A program made the translations under genes and the position numbers. Below, piece after piece: positions 18,957-32,262 of a stretch of DNA of 64,000 nt (position 1 is the stretch's first letter; every line of letters begins with the position of its first letter). Origin of the DNA: Verticillium longisporum. Taxonomy: Eukaryota > Ascomycota > Sordariomycetes > Glomerellales > Plectosphaerellaceae. The DNA is taken from the NCBI GenBank assembly GCA_019188255.1, contig JAETXT010000001.1, forward strand, positions 7,316,001-7,380,000. Reading direction: 5' to 3'. The notes below the pieces were generated by a model that saw nothing but the letters and a program-made list of their open reading frames with translations, searched no databases and had not been told where the DNA came from.

Positions 18957-20125
18957 TTAATTAATATTACGTTTAATATAATATAGAATAGCTAGAGCTA
19001 GAGAAGTTAAGATCGATCCTATAAATAATATATTTATTATATACGAGCTTATCGATTATGCTTTATAAGTAATCGTAAAAATACTATTGTATTTTTAATA
19101 AGGAATTCCCCTATTATATAATCTATAGAAGTACTATCTACTTCGAATATCTTAGAGCTCCTACGATTAAGATTACTATTAAGCTATATCGCTAACTATA
19201 AAACCCGAAAAACGAAGTTATATAGAATAATTAATTATTTATATTAGAGCTTTATAAATTTAATAATAATAAGCTCTTTAGATTATAATAATAGCTCTAT
19301 AATAGAGCTAGAGAGCGTTAAAAAACTATAATAAGAATTCGATATTATTCTAAAGGATATCGGTATTATATACTTTACTTAGAAGGTTAAGAAAGATCTC
19401 GATATTAATTTTATTATAAATAATATAGAGTTATAGTTCCTAGGATTATTAGATTTAGTATTTATAGATCTTAAAAACGCTTAGATTATTAAAGTAATAA
19501 GCGTATATAGAAATATAAAAGGAGTTTACCTCTTAGAAGCGTTTATTAAAGACTTCTAAAACTAAAGCGAAGAGGATTTCGACTTTTATAATTTAATGAT
19601 CTTTTAAGTATTAAAGGTATATCTTATATATTACGGGATCCTTCTTCTAAGGATAATAAATATTAAAATATCGAAGAAGTTAATTCTAATATTATTATAA
19701 GAAGAAATACTCGATATAGATATATTAAAGAGTAATATTAATTATAATTTAATATTCTATAGAGTAAAGGAATATTAAGAATAATCGGATAATAAGTAAT
19801 TATTTATAATAAGGATTATTTAATTATCCTAAATCCGAGTTATATAAAATAAGAAGATAGATCCTTATTAATTTTATATTTTAGGGTTATTTAATTAATA
19901 GAATAAATAATCTAATTAATAAAAGATTATACTTTATTTATAATAAAATAAGACCTTACCTCTAAATAATACCTAGAACTTATTAGCTTAATATTATATT
20001 CTACTATTATATAAATTAATAAACTTATTAATTAATAGAGCTATAATTAAATAATTTATATTACTCTAGAATAAGGAGAATAATTATTTTAAAGAGATTT
20101 ATAATATCTTAAACGATAAGATATA

Positions 20126-20171
20126 ACGTAATCCACAAGCGAGTGGTTCACCCATGCGAGTGGTTCACTTC
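20126..20171 (+). repeat. left terminal inverted repeat, pogo copy 1
   Basis: 46 bp matching the reverse complement of 21940-21985 except one base (position 30, T against A). Two direct copies of GCGAGTGGTTCAC about 18 bp apart look like transposase binding sites. Confidence 0.9.
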
Positions 20172-20232
20172 ACCCCGACCCGACAAACATTCCGAGGAAA
20201 ACCTCAACCCAAACGCCGTAAATCAATTAAAA

Positions 20233-21887
20233 TCACTCCTCCTCGTCTTTTGCAGACGATGAGATAGCTACCTGACAAGTTCTCGCGTTGTGGCCGGTCT
20301 TCCCGCATACGCTACAGCATCGTTTCTTCGGCTGGGACCACGACGCGGGACCCGGGTTCTGCAGCGTTTCCTCTTTTATCTGGATATCTACTTCCTTCTG
20401 AGCAATCTTGTCCTGTCCCTCGCCTACAGCCATGCTTCCTCCTTCCCGGAGACGTAGCTTTTTGGCCCTCCGGCGTCGGCTTAGTGTAGCATTTTCCTCT
20501 CGAAGGATCATAACCTCTGACTTCAAAAGAGCGATCTGGTGCATAACACCCCGCGTCCCCTTCGCAAGATAGTCAACAGCATCTAAAATTGACGTTGGGG
20601 AGCTTCCCTGGTGGCGTGAGATTCGCCCTTTGATGAAGTCAGTCTGGGAACCTGCCTCGAGCAGGTTAGTGGGCGTCTTAGAGACCCAAGAATCACGCTC
20701 CCCGTGGGACGTCCCCGGAGGCGTCGTCGTCCTCAACCTCACATCCAGCTTTGACAGGACTGTTTCCGGGTTATGGGGGACAAGCCCCGCTCCTCGAAAG
20801 CCTCCCTGGATGTTTTTTCTGTCATTGCTTGCTGAAATGCAGCCGAAAACGCCGGGAAGAAGTCCTCTTTGCTGATGTGCGTTGTACCCGCCCTCATCCT
20901 ATCCTCGATTTGCCGACCGTATGCTTTCTTTAGTGGGCCAAAACACCCAACATCGAGAGGCTGGAGTAGATGTGACGAATGAGGAGGCATACAGAGTGTG
21001 ATGATGTTGTTCTCCTTGCAGTAGAGTTCGAAGTCGACCGAGTGGTGACTTTCGTGGCCATCCAGGATCAGTAGGCGATAACCGCCCGAAGTACGGGACT
21101 TTGTATGCCTGTCAAAATGCCGAATCCATTCCAGACCAATATCATTCGTCGTCCAGCCGTTTGGAGATGTTGCGATTCTCCAGTCGCGAGAAATCGCGTC
21201 GTCCTGGTACCAGCTCGAGAGGTGGTACTTGCCCGAAACCACGATGAACGGCGGGACGGAGAAACCCAACGCGCCAACGCCCTGGATCACCGTAACCCAT
21301 TCCCGGTTGCCTGGCTGCCTCATCTTCACATTGGACCGTCTTTCCGAACTGGTCACGACCATTCCGTTGGCGATAACGCCCATCTGGAAGCCGGTCTCGT
21401 CAAAGTTGTACATGTCAGCCTCTTGGATGCCGTACTTGGCGATCATGTTATGCACGAGGCGGAACCACGCGTTTATCGCGTCCGGATCTTCGCATTGGGC
21501 CCTCTTGTAGTCGTACTTGCGAAAGAAACGCGTCCGGAGCTCTGGTTGCCGTTTGACGAAGTTTGCGGCCCAGTTCTTCCCGACGCGTGGCGCGTCACGG
21601 TCGGCAAGCAGGCGATTCGCCATATCTCCGACCTCACCCAACCGGGGAGGGTAAGATCGCGCATCTAGGTCAAGGATATATTCGACAATAGTTTTCTCTT
21701 CTAGTACTGTTAATTTGGCAGAATTGGGCGGGCTTTCGCGTCGGGAGGGTTTGCCCTTCTGGCGTCGGAGGAGCGTCGTTAAGGGGACGGTGTAGATCCT
21801 CGCAGCACTCCGGGCGCTTAGGTTCGGGTCATTGTCCATAGCTTGGATAGCAAGGAATAATTGACCTTCTTTTGAAAGAGTCTCCAT
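20233..21887 (-). CDS. pogo/Tc1-family transposase, split by a one-base frameshift
   Basis: The ATG at 21887 opens 382 codons: an N-terminal psq-type helix-turn-helix (about 5-45), a CENP-B-type DNA-binding region (about 58-130, with VGKNWAANFVKRQPELRTRF) and the DDE catalytic domain with D163 (YNFDETGF), D276 (LLILDGHESH) and D312 (LLQPLDVGCFGPLK). Just after EERG, at a GGGG run near 20785, the frame loses its natural continuation; the next frame gives LVPHNPETVLSKLDVRLRT, a coiled coil (ALLKSEVMILREENATLSRR) and a CCHC zinc knuckle (CSVCGKTGHNARTC), stopping at 20233. With the shift repaired the length is about 551 residues, usual for fungal pogo/Fot1 transposases. The downstream frame has no ATG of its own. 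The shift may be an old inactivating deletion, sequencing error or, less likely, ribosomal frameshifting. Confidence 0.85.
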
Positions 21888-21939
21888 CGCGGGCGGAGGT
21901 GGAATCTGTAGAATTCAGGTGTAGGTCGTGGGCCCGGGC

Positions 21940-21985
21940 GAAGTGAACCACTCGCTTGGGTGAACCACTCGCTTGTGGATTACGT
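21940..21985 (-). repeat. right terminal inverted repeat, pogo copy 1
   Basis: Reverse complement of 20126-20171 with one mismatch; ends in GGATTACGT followed by TA. Confidence 0.9.
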
Positions 21986-22860
21986 TATATCTTTATAGAT
22001 ATATATAAACTCTTATAAATCTAGTATATATAGCTCTATACGCTCTTCCTAAATATACTTTTAGAATATATATAAGTTTTCTTCTTAGAATATATAAATA
22101 AGAGAATAAGAATCTAATAAATATATTTAAAGATTAAATAATAATTTAATTCGGAGATTAATAGAACTTAATATTATATAGATTAGAGCTCTATAACGTT
22201 TAATTCTATTATTATAGAGCCTAAGAGCGTAAGAAAGCTATAAATAGAAGTTCTTTAGATCTTTCTAAATAAGCTTTAGTAATATTAGAGAATATTTAGT
22301 TTAGTATTCTAGGAGGAGACCTATCTCTATATAAATACTTTAAAGGTAATTTAAAGCGTCTTAGAGCTAAAGATTATATTAATAAGGCTAGAGCGATCTT
22401 TTAATATATTATCCGCTTAGCTTAAGAGTATACTAAAGGTAGAGGAGAATACTAGAATATTTAAGTACTTTTATATTAATAGGTATTATAAGGGCGGAAA
22501 TAATTATTATTAAATTAATAAAAGAGGAGATTATAGAGAATAATCGTTTTATAGAATTAACGATTATTAAGATTCTAGGATTAGAATTCGTAAATACTAA
22601 ATATATTCTAAACTAGATTATAGATCGATAAAGTATTCTCTTAAAGAATAATAATATTTAAAGGAATAATAGAAACGTATATAGGAAGTATATAGGGATT
22701 AGTAGAAAGGATACTATTAATTCTTAATAGCTATAGAGCTTATTAAGAGCTTAGATTCCGAAGATTTAGAAGGGCTAAGAATAGAGGAATTATATAGGTC
22801 TAATCCTAAAAGCGAACTAATAAATACCTATATAATATACTTCTTAATAAATAAGTTATT

Positions 22861-25205
22861 TATTAAGAGGGCTTCACTATTTATATAAACCCTAATCTAG
22901 TACTTCCGCTATATTTACGAGCTCTAAATAGGTAGGGTATCTAATAAGTCTTATAATAGTTAATTCTTATATATAAATTATCTGCTTCTCTAAGTTATTA
23001 CTATCTACGTAAGTTAGATATACCTATCTACTCTTAGCGATTACGTAAGCTATAGTTTACGTACTCCTAAGAATAAGGGATCCTAGATATTATAGATACC
23101 TTAGATATTACTATCCTAATTATAGAGTTCCCTAATATTAATTTAATATTAGCTCTTCTTTTCTTTATAGGTAGAATAGCTATAAGGATTAATATTAAGA
23201 GCTATTACTAAAGTTAATAGCTACTCTAATATACTTATAATTCTCTAATCTCTAGCGTATTAGATCTACTCTTCTAATCTTAAAGTAAATAACCTAATAA
23301 TAGGAAATAATAGGAAATAATAATTAGAAATAAGGAAAATATAGCTTAAGCTTACTATTCTTATAAATATTAGGCCTCTAATTCCTAACGCCTTAGAATA
23401 ATAGTATTATCTATAAATAGCTCTCTAAGGAAATAAATTAAATTATAATTTAAATAATAGGAATAAGCCTCTAAATCCTAGAAATAAAGGAAATAAATTA
23501 GAATCTAATAATAAATAGCGCTCTTATAATTACTAAATACGTACTCTTAAGGCCTCTAAATCCCTAATACGCTAATAGAATATAATAAAATAATTATTAG
23601 CTTTTCGTAGAATCTATTAAAATAATTTCTAATAAATTAAATTACCCTTTAATAAAAATAATAAAATTAAACTACTTTAATTAAATAAATTCTATAGAAG
23701 ATCTATATATCTTATTAATAAATTTTAATAATTCTATTCTATTAACTTTTCTCTCTGCTTATATCGATTTCTTTAATTTTCGTAGGCTAGCTTAATATAT
23801 ATAAATAATACTTATATAATTAATAAATACTTATTTTTACTACTCCTACCTATTTATTTTCTTCTCGTTCCGGCTACGATAATACCTCCTAAGCGTAAGA
23901 CCCCTACGCCTAAGCCCCCTAAAGCTAAGAGAATAGCTAAGTATCAGAATACGGTTAGCATTAATCGTAGGAGCTATTAATCTAGTGAATAATACGTATA
24001 TATAGTAATATTCGTAAAGTTCCCTATCTAGGTTACTTTAAGTCTTATCTCGTAGGTAAATAAACTAAAATTAGCACTTTAAGCGTATATTACGATCTCG
24101 ATCTTAAGGGATCCTATTATTATAAGTATACCTCTAGGTATTCTTATAAGCTAATATAAGCTCTTACGATCTATATTTCCTATATCTATAGCTTTAATAA
24201 GTATTATCTTTAATCCTATTAATATATTTAAGCCTATTATAAAGTTTTTAGCTACTTATAATAAAAAGAATTAAGCTATAAGTTCCTATTCCTTTCTATT
24301 CCCTTAATTATCTAATCGTATAATTAGCTAATAATATAATTATAGGATCTAGAGAAATAGTACGCTATTATTAAGGGTATATTATAGATTACTAAGGAAG
24401 AGGATACTAAAGGGGGTAATGACCTTAATAAAGACCTTAATAGTCTTAATAATATTAACTATAAAGCGGCTAAGTAGGCCGTAGCTCGACGGCTCTTTAA
24501 TTACCTCTAATAGGACTCCTTAGAGTAATTAGACTCGGATTCCGAGATATCGGAATTTAAGGCCTAATCGCTATATAGTAGATCGTTTATTTTATTAATT
24601 TAATAATTAAAGGGTAATTATTTTTATTATTTTAATAATTAAGCTATTTTTAAGGAGTTATTAATTTTAATTATATTTATACCTTAATTATTCTTTTCTT
24701 AATATTTAATTTAACCTTTAATCTTAATTATAACTTTATTAGAGCTTACGAGAGCTTCTAATACTTAGTTTAGCGCTCCCTTAATTATTATATCTATAAG
24801 ATTATCCCTTCCTACGATCTAGCGAATTTCGTTAACTTTATATTCTTTATAGCTTTACTATAATATTATAAGATCTATTATTAAGCGTATTCTCTATAAT
24901 CGTATTTAATTAAATAAAATATTAATAGAGTAAGAAGCTATTAATATAAATAATTATTTATAGAAATAGTAAATCTAGGTATTTATAGATCTTCTAGAGC
25001 ATTTATTTAAGGATATATAGTATATTAAAACTACTAACTATATTATAGATTTTACTAGCTAGAACCGAATACGTAACCCGTTTATACTTAATAGATTACT
25101 AATAAAGAATATTATTATATACTAATAAACGCATTCTCTTAATCGTAAGAACGTTTATTACTAAAGAAGATAACGAATCCGATCTAAGAATTAAAGTCCT
25201 TATTA
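22861..25205 (-). mobile_element. X3 (unit 1 copy): 3' end of a RIP-mutated copia, truncated by deletion
   Basis: Identical by eye, apart from single-base indels, to 43792-46136. It comprises the 3' LTR (22861-23148), a long 3' non-coding part and the end of the RNase H region. At 25205 it stops abruptly and X1 resumes, whereas the unit 2 copy continues to 51311. Confidence 0.8.
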
Positions 25206-27699
25206 TTTAGCTATATTAACGTAGAAGACCTAGGAAGTTAATAATAATATAGGCTTAGAATCTATTATAGATAGTTTCTATAGATTATAAGAATAATATA
25301 ATTAAAAGTTTATAGATCGAATATTAGTTTATTATAAAGAGGGAATAATAGAGTTATAACTTAGCTATTAAACTATATAATAAAAGTAAAATAACGACCT
25401 TTAGGAAGCTATTTAAATAGTCCGATTAAGAGGAGATCGATTTACTTTTAATAATAGGAATAATCGTACTAATTAGTAAATCTATAGTCCCTAATATTAG
25501 GATCTTTAGATATCGATTTATAAAAGAGGTAAAAGGCCTCCCTTAAGCCCTATATAAGAAGTTAAAATTAGTAGTTTAAGGCTATAGCGATTAGGAGAAG
25601 ACGACCTTATTAATATAATCGCCTATAATTATATAATATAATTAACGATTAATCCTAGCGATTATATTAATATTATAGGAATATAGCTAATAGTTAATAT
25701 TCTAGGATATTAATTAAGCTTATACTTAGAACGCTACGGATCTATTATATAACGTTCTACTATATATCCTTAAGGAATTATAATATAAATACCTTAATAA
25801 TACTATTTTCTATATTATTAATCTATTCTATAGAATTATAGAGTTAAGCTTTTATTAGTTTATAACCTATTAGCGATATTATAGAGAGCGCTTAATAGTA
25901 ATTCTAATAGGCTATAATCTATATCTCCTATTAACTAGAGCTAGAGAGAGCTTTAGATTAATCGGAATATAGATTAACGATACCCTAAACCTTAAAGAGC
26001 TTATATTTATAGAAAAGGAGTAAATAGAGCTCTTAAGAGCTAGTTTCTAAGCGAAGCCTATTTCTATCCTAAACGCTAATATAGAGGGTATCTTTAATAG
26101 CTATATTATTAAAATTAGAATTAATAATCTTAAGATTCTATAAAAAGGTTAAAATAATCGATTAAAGTAAATAATCCTAAGGATACTAGATTTAAAGTAA
26201 TAATTTATCGCCTAGAGAGCTTACGGAGTATATATAGCTTCTACCTATTAACTTAAAATAGCTTTCGATTTCGCTATAATTTCCTAGGCTAGGAACCTAG
26301 AGAAGGACGATTTTAAATAGCTTAATAAACGTATATAATAATAGATCGATAACGTAAATTATAGCTTAAATTATATATGCCTCGCTTTATCGACCGCCTA
26401 GCTATATATATTTATTAATAGCTCCTTTGTTAATAATAAGGACCTTAATTCTTAGATCGGATTTATTATCCTCTTGAATAATAAATATTCTTATAATTAA
26501 GAGAATATATTTATAATATATAGTAATATTCTTTATTAATAATCCATTAAATATAAACGGGTTACGTATTTAATTCTAGCTAATAAAATCTATAATATAA
26601 TTAATAATTTTAATATAATATATATCCTTAAATAGATACTTTAGAAGATCTATAAATACCTAGATTTACTACTCTTATAAATAGTTATCTATATTAATAA
26701 CTTCTCGCTCTATTAATACCTTATTTAATTAAGTATAATTATAGAGAAACGCTTAATAATAGATCTTATAATATTATAATAAAGCTATAAAGAATACGAA
26801 ATTAACGAAATTCGCTAAATTATAGAAAAGGATAATCCTATAAATATAATAATTAAAGGAGCTCTAAATTAAATACTAGAAGCTCTTATAAGCTTTAATA
26901 AAATTATAATTAAGATTAAAAGTTAAATTAAATATTAAGAAAAGAATAATTAAAGTATAAATATAATTAAAATTAATAATTCCTTAAAAACGGCCCGATT
27001 ATTAAAATAATAAAAATAGCTACCCCTTAATTACTAAACTAGTAAAGTAAACGATCCGCTATATAGCGATTAGGCCTTAGATTCCGATATCTCGGAATCC
27101 GAGTCTAACCGCTCTAAGGAGTCCTACTAGAAGTAATTAAAGAGCTATAGAGCTATAGCCCGCTTAGCCGCTTTATAGTCAGTATTACTAAGATTATTAA
27201 AGACTTTATTAAGGTTATTACCCCTTTAGTATCCTCTTTTTTAATAATCTATAATATATTTTTAATAATAGTACGCTATTTCTCTAGATCCTATAATTAT
27301 ATTCTTAGTTAATTATATAATTAGATAATTAAAAGAATAGAAAGGAATAGGAATTTATAGTTTAGTTCTTTTTATCGTAAATAGCTAAAAACTTTATAAT
27401 AAGCTTAAATATATTAATAAGATTAAAGATAATACTTATTAAAGCTATAGATATAGGAAATATAGATTATAAGAGCTTATATTAGCTTATAGGAATACCC
27501 GGAAATATATTTATAATAATAAGATCCCTTAAGATCGAGGTCGTAATAAGCGCTTAGGGCGCTAATTTTAATTTATTTATTAGCGAGATAAGATTTAAAG
27601 TAACCTAGATAAGGAACTTTATAAATATTATTATATATATACGCTATATACTAGATTAATAGCTCCTACGATTAATATTAATTATATTCTTATGCTTAG
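25206..27699 (+). mobile_element. X1 (unit 1 copy): reverse transcriptase and RNase H region, RIP-mutated
   Basis: Reading + and allowing for stops made by G-to-A changes, the copia RT is recognisable (NQAYTQNATDLLYN at about 25700-25750, TRAREGFRLIGIQ at about 25930), as is RNase H (SSFVNNKDLNS at about 26420, IKYKRVT at about 26550, EKRLIIDLI at about 26745). Gypsy element Y2 begins at 27700 inside the 3' part of X1. The same sequence is at 52906-55399. Confidence 0.8.
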
Positions 27700-28174
27700 T
27701 ATTATGACCTAGTAGCTTCCGAAGGGGAATACTATTAGAGGGTTAGGGTTACTATTTATAGAAGCTTAAGTTATAACTCTAAGACGATATAGTATCGTAA
27801 AGTATTACGTACTTATTATAATAGATATAAAGTACGACTTAGATTAATTATTACTATAAGAAAGAATATATCTATAAGTCTAGAATATCTATCCTTATAT
27901 ACCTATTATCCTATCCTTATTATATTAAATAATAAGCCTATATTAGATAGCTTACTATTTAATTATTAATAATCTATAATATTAGGATTATAGTATATTA
28001 TCCTATAAGCTATTCCTTAATTTATTATAGTATCCTTAATAAGCCCGATAACTTACCCTTTATATCTAAGTAAACTATTACATAATTTACTAGGTAAGCC
28101 CGATTCTTATTTTATTATACTCCCTAATCGTAGGGTCGTCGATTCGTAGCCGCCCTATTTCCTTAATTATTATA
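27700..28174 (-). repeat. 3' LTR of Y2
   Basis: About 475 bp, begins tattatgacctag (ancestral TGTTACGACC inferred from three copies). Its first 200 bases align with 31830-32030; the remainder diverges strongly from the Y1 LTR. Confidence 0.65.
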
Positions 28175-31100
28175 TAATACTCCTCCTCTAGGCCGATATC
28201 TTAGCGGCTATAAATAATAAATCCTAGCCGCTTATAGTAATTCTTCTTTTATTATCTTTATTAATTATAATAAAATATTAAATTATATTATAAAATATCT
28301 ATTTACTAAAACCGATTAAAGAAAGGCGCTTATTACTTTAATTAATTCTAAGGGCGAAATTAGGATACTTTATATAAAATACTTTAAATAATATCTTATT
28401 TATAAGACCGCCCTTAATTCTTCTTATTATAAGGAGTATATCTATTATAATCGCTCTTATAATAATATAAGCGTAATTTCTACGTATAAGTTAGTCCTTA
28501 GTAGGGTTATAGGTCTATCTTCTAATAATCGTTTAATAGAAAAGGCTCTTATAGAGTAAGAGAAGCGAGAAGCTAAGATTAAGGATACTAAAATAGAATT
28601 AGAGGTATTTTAAATAAAGTTAGCGATAGCCTTAGGTCGTCTATCCCGTCTTCGTAAAATATAGAAGGTAGCAAAGGCTTATAGGGAAGAGTTATTTACT
28701 TATAGGATTCGTTAATTAAATAAGGAGGATAGCGTCCTTCCTCTAAGTAGGGATAACCTAAGCCTCGAGGCTTAGGAGGCTAATATAATATAGGACTTTT
28801 AGGAGTAGGGTACTAATAGCGTTATAGATTAATCCTCGTTAAGCTTCGGGGAGGAACTTTCCGATTTTAATCCTATATTAAGTAATAATATTCTTAGAGT
28901 AATTATAAATAATTTAAGTTCTTAATTAATTCTTATATATTTTCTTTATATTTATAATTCTTCTATTTAATTAAGTATTCTTCTTATTTATTTATCTTTC
29001 TATAATTAAGGATTCTTTCGATTTTATATTTATTAATATTTTCGATTTCTATATTTATTTTAAATAATATATTATATAGTACTAGCTTTAATAATATAAT
29101 ATAAAAAATAGGGTAAATCTTTATATTCTCTAATAATAAGAGGTAATAATTAATATCTAAGAGTTTCTTAAGAATTTTAAATAATCCTAATTTCTTAAAA
29201 TCTAATTTATCGTTTAATCGTTTAGTTTTAATATTCTAGTAGATAAAGTAAATATTATCTCCCTCTTATAAAGATAGTCCCTTTATCCTTATCTTATTAA
29301 TATATATAGTTATTCTAGTATATATAAGCTCGAGGTCGAGCTTAATATAATCCTAGATCTTATAGATATTAATTATAATATTAATCGCTTTTAATATATT
29401 TAGTACTTCGTAGTATTCTATATAAGCTATTAAATTATATTTATAATTAATATAGAAGGGTAATTCCTTTATTAATTTACTTAATAAGCTATTATATATA
29501 AATTATATAATAAATAATAATATAATCTAATTATCTTATTAATAATTAATATAATATTAAAGGTATTACTCTAGAGTCTAATTTATTCTCTCCGTTTATC
29601 CGTTTATCTATAAATAAAAAGCTATAAATAGCTTATATTTAGCTCCGAGTTAAGCGATAAGCGATTTCTAGAAGTTATTAATAAAGAGCTTATCTCTATT
29701 TAATATTAATTCTTTTAGGAATCTATATTATCTTATAATATTCTTAAAGAATATATAAACGAGGTCTTCTATTATTCTTATAGCTTTATATAAGAGAAAA
29801 TATAAATATTTAGTAAATTAATCTATAATTATTAAGATATTATCGTAAAAGGTCCTAATTAAAGGTTCCTTTAATAATAATAAGCTAATAATAAAGTTTA
29901 ATAAGATTAATTCCTAAGCTATTATTAATATTAATAAAGCCTTAAATTCTCTATAAAGTTTATACCTTTCTACTTTACTCTTTTTATAGAGGTCGTAATT
30001 ACGAATAATTATTATAATATCCTATCTAGTTCCTTTAAAGTTATAGTATTTCTTAAATTAAGTAAAGGTCTTCGCTATTCTTTAGTGCCCGTAGGCCTTA
30101 GCTTCGTAGATTTATCGAATTAGTTCTAATACTTCTATAGGTAGTCTAGCGGGTATTATACGAATAGTAATTATTAGCGTTTAATAATAAAGGATAAGAT
30201 TCCCTTCTTTATCTTTTATTAAGATAGTATTATTATTAAGGGGTATATTTTATTTATAATCTAAGTATTTATTTAGAATATTTATTTTATTATTCTTAGA
30301 TCCTTTATAATAGATAATAATAAAGTTAAATTCTAAAAGGAATTCTATTTATTTTATTTAGTATTTATTAAGGTCTTTATTTATTATAAAGTATATAAGA
30401 TTTTTATAATTAATATAAACTTTAATTTCGTATTATATTCTAAAGAGATATATTCTATATTCTTTAAAGGCTTCGATAATTATTATAAATTCTTTATCGT
30501 ATATTTAATAATTAAGCTCTAATCTATATAGCTTCTTCGAGAAGAACGCTATTAGGTATAAGCATCCTTAATCGTCCTTTTATCCTAATTATCCTCTAAT
30601 AGCGAAGTTAGAAGTATCTATCTTAACTTTTATAGGTTTTTCGGGGTCTATTATCTAGAGGATTAATTTATTAAGGATAATATTAATAATTTAGCGAAAT
30701 ACTTTTTCTTAGGGTTCATTCTATATAAACTCTATTTCCTTAATTATAAAGCTTATTAAAGGATTAACGGTCTTATTATATCCTTTTAAGAATTATTAAT
30801 AGAAGTTAACGAAACCGAGGAATACTTTAACGTCCTTAACGTTCTTTAATATAAACTATTCCTTAATAGCTATTACTTTAGATTTTTCTATCCTAATTTC
30901 TCTTAAAATAATTATATATTCTAGGAAATCTACTTCTTATGTATAGAATTTAGCTTTTTCTAATTCTATTAATAGCTTATATTAATATAATCGTATAAAG
31001 ACTTAATAGATATATCTTTTATATTCTTTTATTATCTTCGAGAAGATTAGAATATTATTAAGATATATTATTATAAAGATATTTAGGAATTCTTATAATA

Positions 31101-31829
31101 TATTATTAATTATATTTTAAAAGGTTATAAGAGCATTAATTAATCCGAATAGTATAATTAAGTACTTATAATATCCTTATTATATTTAGAATACTATTTT
31201 CTATTCCTCTCTATCCTTAATATAGATAAAGTTATATACTCCTTTAAGATCGAGCGCTATAAATTAATTAGCTCTTATTAATATATCCCTAAATTCTAAT
31301 ATTAAAGGTAATAAGTAATAATTCTTAATAATAATATCGTTTAATTATCTATAATCGATATATAATCTTTCTTTATTATTCTTCTTTAATATAAAGAGAA
31401 TCGGGTATCTTATTAAGGATATCGATAATTAAATATATCCTTTTCTAAGGTTCTCTTTAAGATATTTATCGAGAATATCTATTTATCGAGGATTTAATCT
31501 ATAGATCTTATTAAATTAAGGGCTCTCCTTTTCTTTAATTAGGATTTCGTAATTATAATATATATACTTAAATAGTATTATATCGATTTCTTCTTTAAAG
31601 ATCTTTTTATATTTCTAGTATTCCTTAAATATATTCTATAATCTTTCTTATTATTCTATTATAAGCTCTTCCGAGGTTATCTCCTCTAAATTATCCTTAT
31701 TTATAAGGGCTAATTAGAGGTTACTTAAGAGACTATTTATAAGTCTTTCCTTAAGGGCTAATATACTCTACTAGATATAGCTAGCTATCTAATTAATTTA
31801 AGGGTTTTATTATCTAAGCTATAAGATAT
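27700..31829 (-). mobile_element. Y2 (unit 1): 3' half of a RIP-mutated Ty3/gypsy element
   Basis: Sense on -. A 3' LTR (27700-28174) is followed by a purine-rich tract (minus strand GAGGAGGAGT, about 28176-28195), then integrase, RNase H and RT relics parallel to those of Y1. It is interrupted at 31829 by Y1; the other half resumes at 38655 with the duplicated GATAT. The sequence just left of 27700 (cttag) is the expected target duplication. Confidence 0.8.
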
Positions 31830-32262
31830 TATTATAACCTAGTAGCTTCCGAAGGGGGAATACTATTAGAGGGTTAGGGTTATTATTTATAGAAGCTTAG
31901 GTTATAACTCTAAGACGATATAGTATCGTAAGGCGTTACATACTCGTTATAATAGATATAAAGTAAGACTTAGATTAATTATTATTATAAGAAAGAATAT
32001 ATCTATAAGTATTAAATACCTATCCTTATATACCTATTATTCTATCCTTATTATATTAGGTTAGTAAGTCTATATTAGATAGCTTACTTTTCTTATTATA
32101 ATCCTATTACTTAGGTTACGGTATAGTTAATAACTAGATTACTTTAAGAATTATAATCTAGTTACGGTTACATAAGTAATCCTATAGGTCTATATAGCGC
32201 ATCTAATCGCCTACGGGGTATCCTACCTAGTATCCTAGTAACGACCGGGCTAGGGCGTTATA
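31830..32262 (-). repeat. 3' LTR of Y1, heavily RIP-mutated
   Basis: 433 bp, aligns along its whole length with 38223-38654. Nearly every CA/TG kept by the other LTR is TA here. Confidence 0.85.

Larger units (their letters stand above)
20126..21985 (-). mobile_element. pogo/Fot1-type DNA transposon, copy 1
   Basis: 1860 bp, flanked by the dinucleotide TA on both sides (20124-20125, 21986-21987). Terminal inverted repeats are 46 bp with one mismatch, starting ACGTAATCC. Each contains the motif GCGAGTGGTTCAC twice. The body codes on the minus strand for a DDE-type transposase. GC is normal and CpA/TpG is present, in strong contrast to the surrounding X1, so it arrived after the mutation phase. 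Both flanks are X1, so this is an original insertion site. Confidence 0.95.
18670..22860 (+). mobile_element. X1: 5' part of a RIP-mutated Ty1/copia element (holds pogo copy 1)
   Basis: Sense on +. It starts with an LTR (18670-18956), then continues to 20125, is split by pogo copy 1 (20126-21985), and resumes 21986-22860. The parts correspond in inverted orientation to the 5' half of element X3 (about 51311 down to 48950). The flanks of the pogo insertion are contiguous in X3, which shows X1 was one element. No reading frame of note survives. The rest of X1 continues at 25206 in this unit and at 51312 in the second unit. Confidence 0.8.
20126..25205. repeat. segmental duplication block A, copy 1 (copy 2 at 41057-46136)
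   Basis: About 5.08 kb repeated in direct orientation at offset 20931, covering pogo, X1 fragment and X3 3' end. Differences noticed: one C in a C run (23913 against 44846), and one-base losses near 24889 and 25113. Left border is exactly the pogo end; right border is the deletion junction. Confidence 0.9.

Noticed and set aside
20233..20742. A separate 169-residue CCHC protein gene beside the transposase
   Set aside because: The frame begins at GTG, has no ATG, and is the natural C-terminus of the pogo transposase after a one-base shift.
21105..21668. 187-codon + strand frame in the pogo element (also at 42036)
   Set aside because: Antisense shadow of the transposase catalytic domain.
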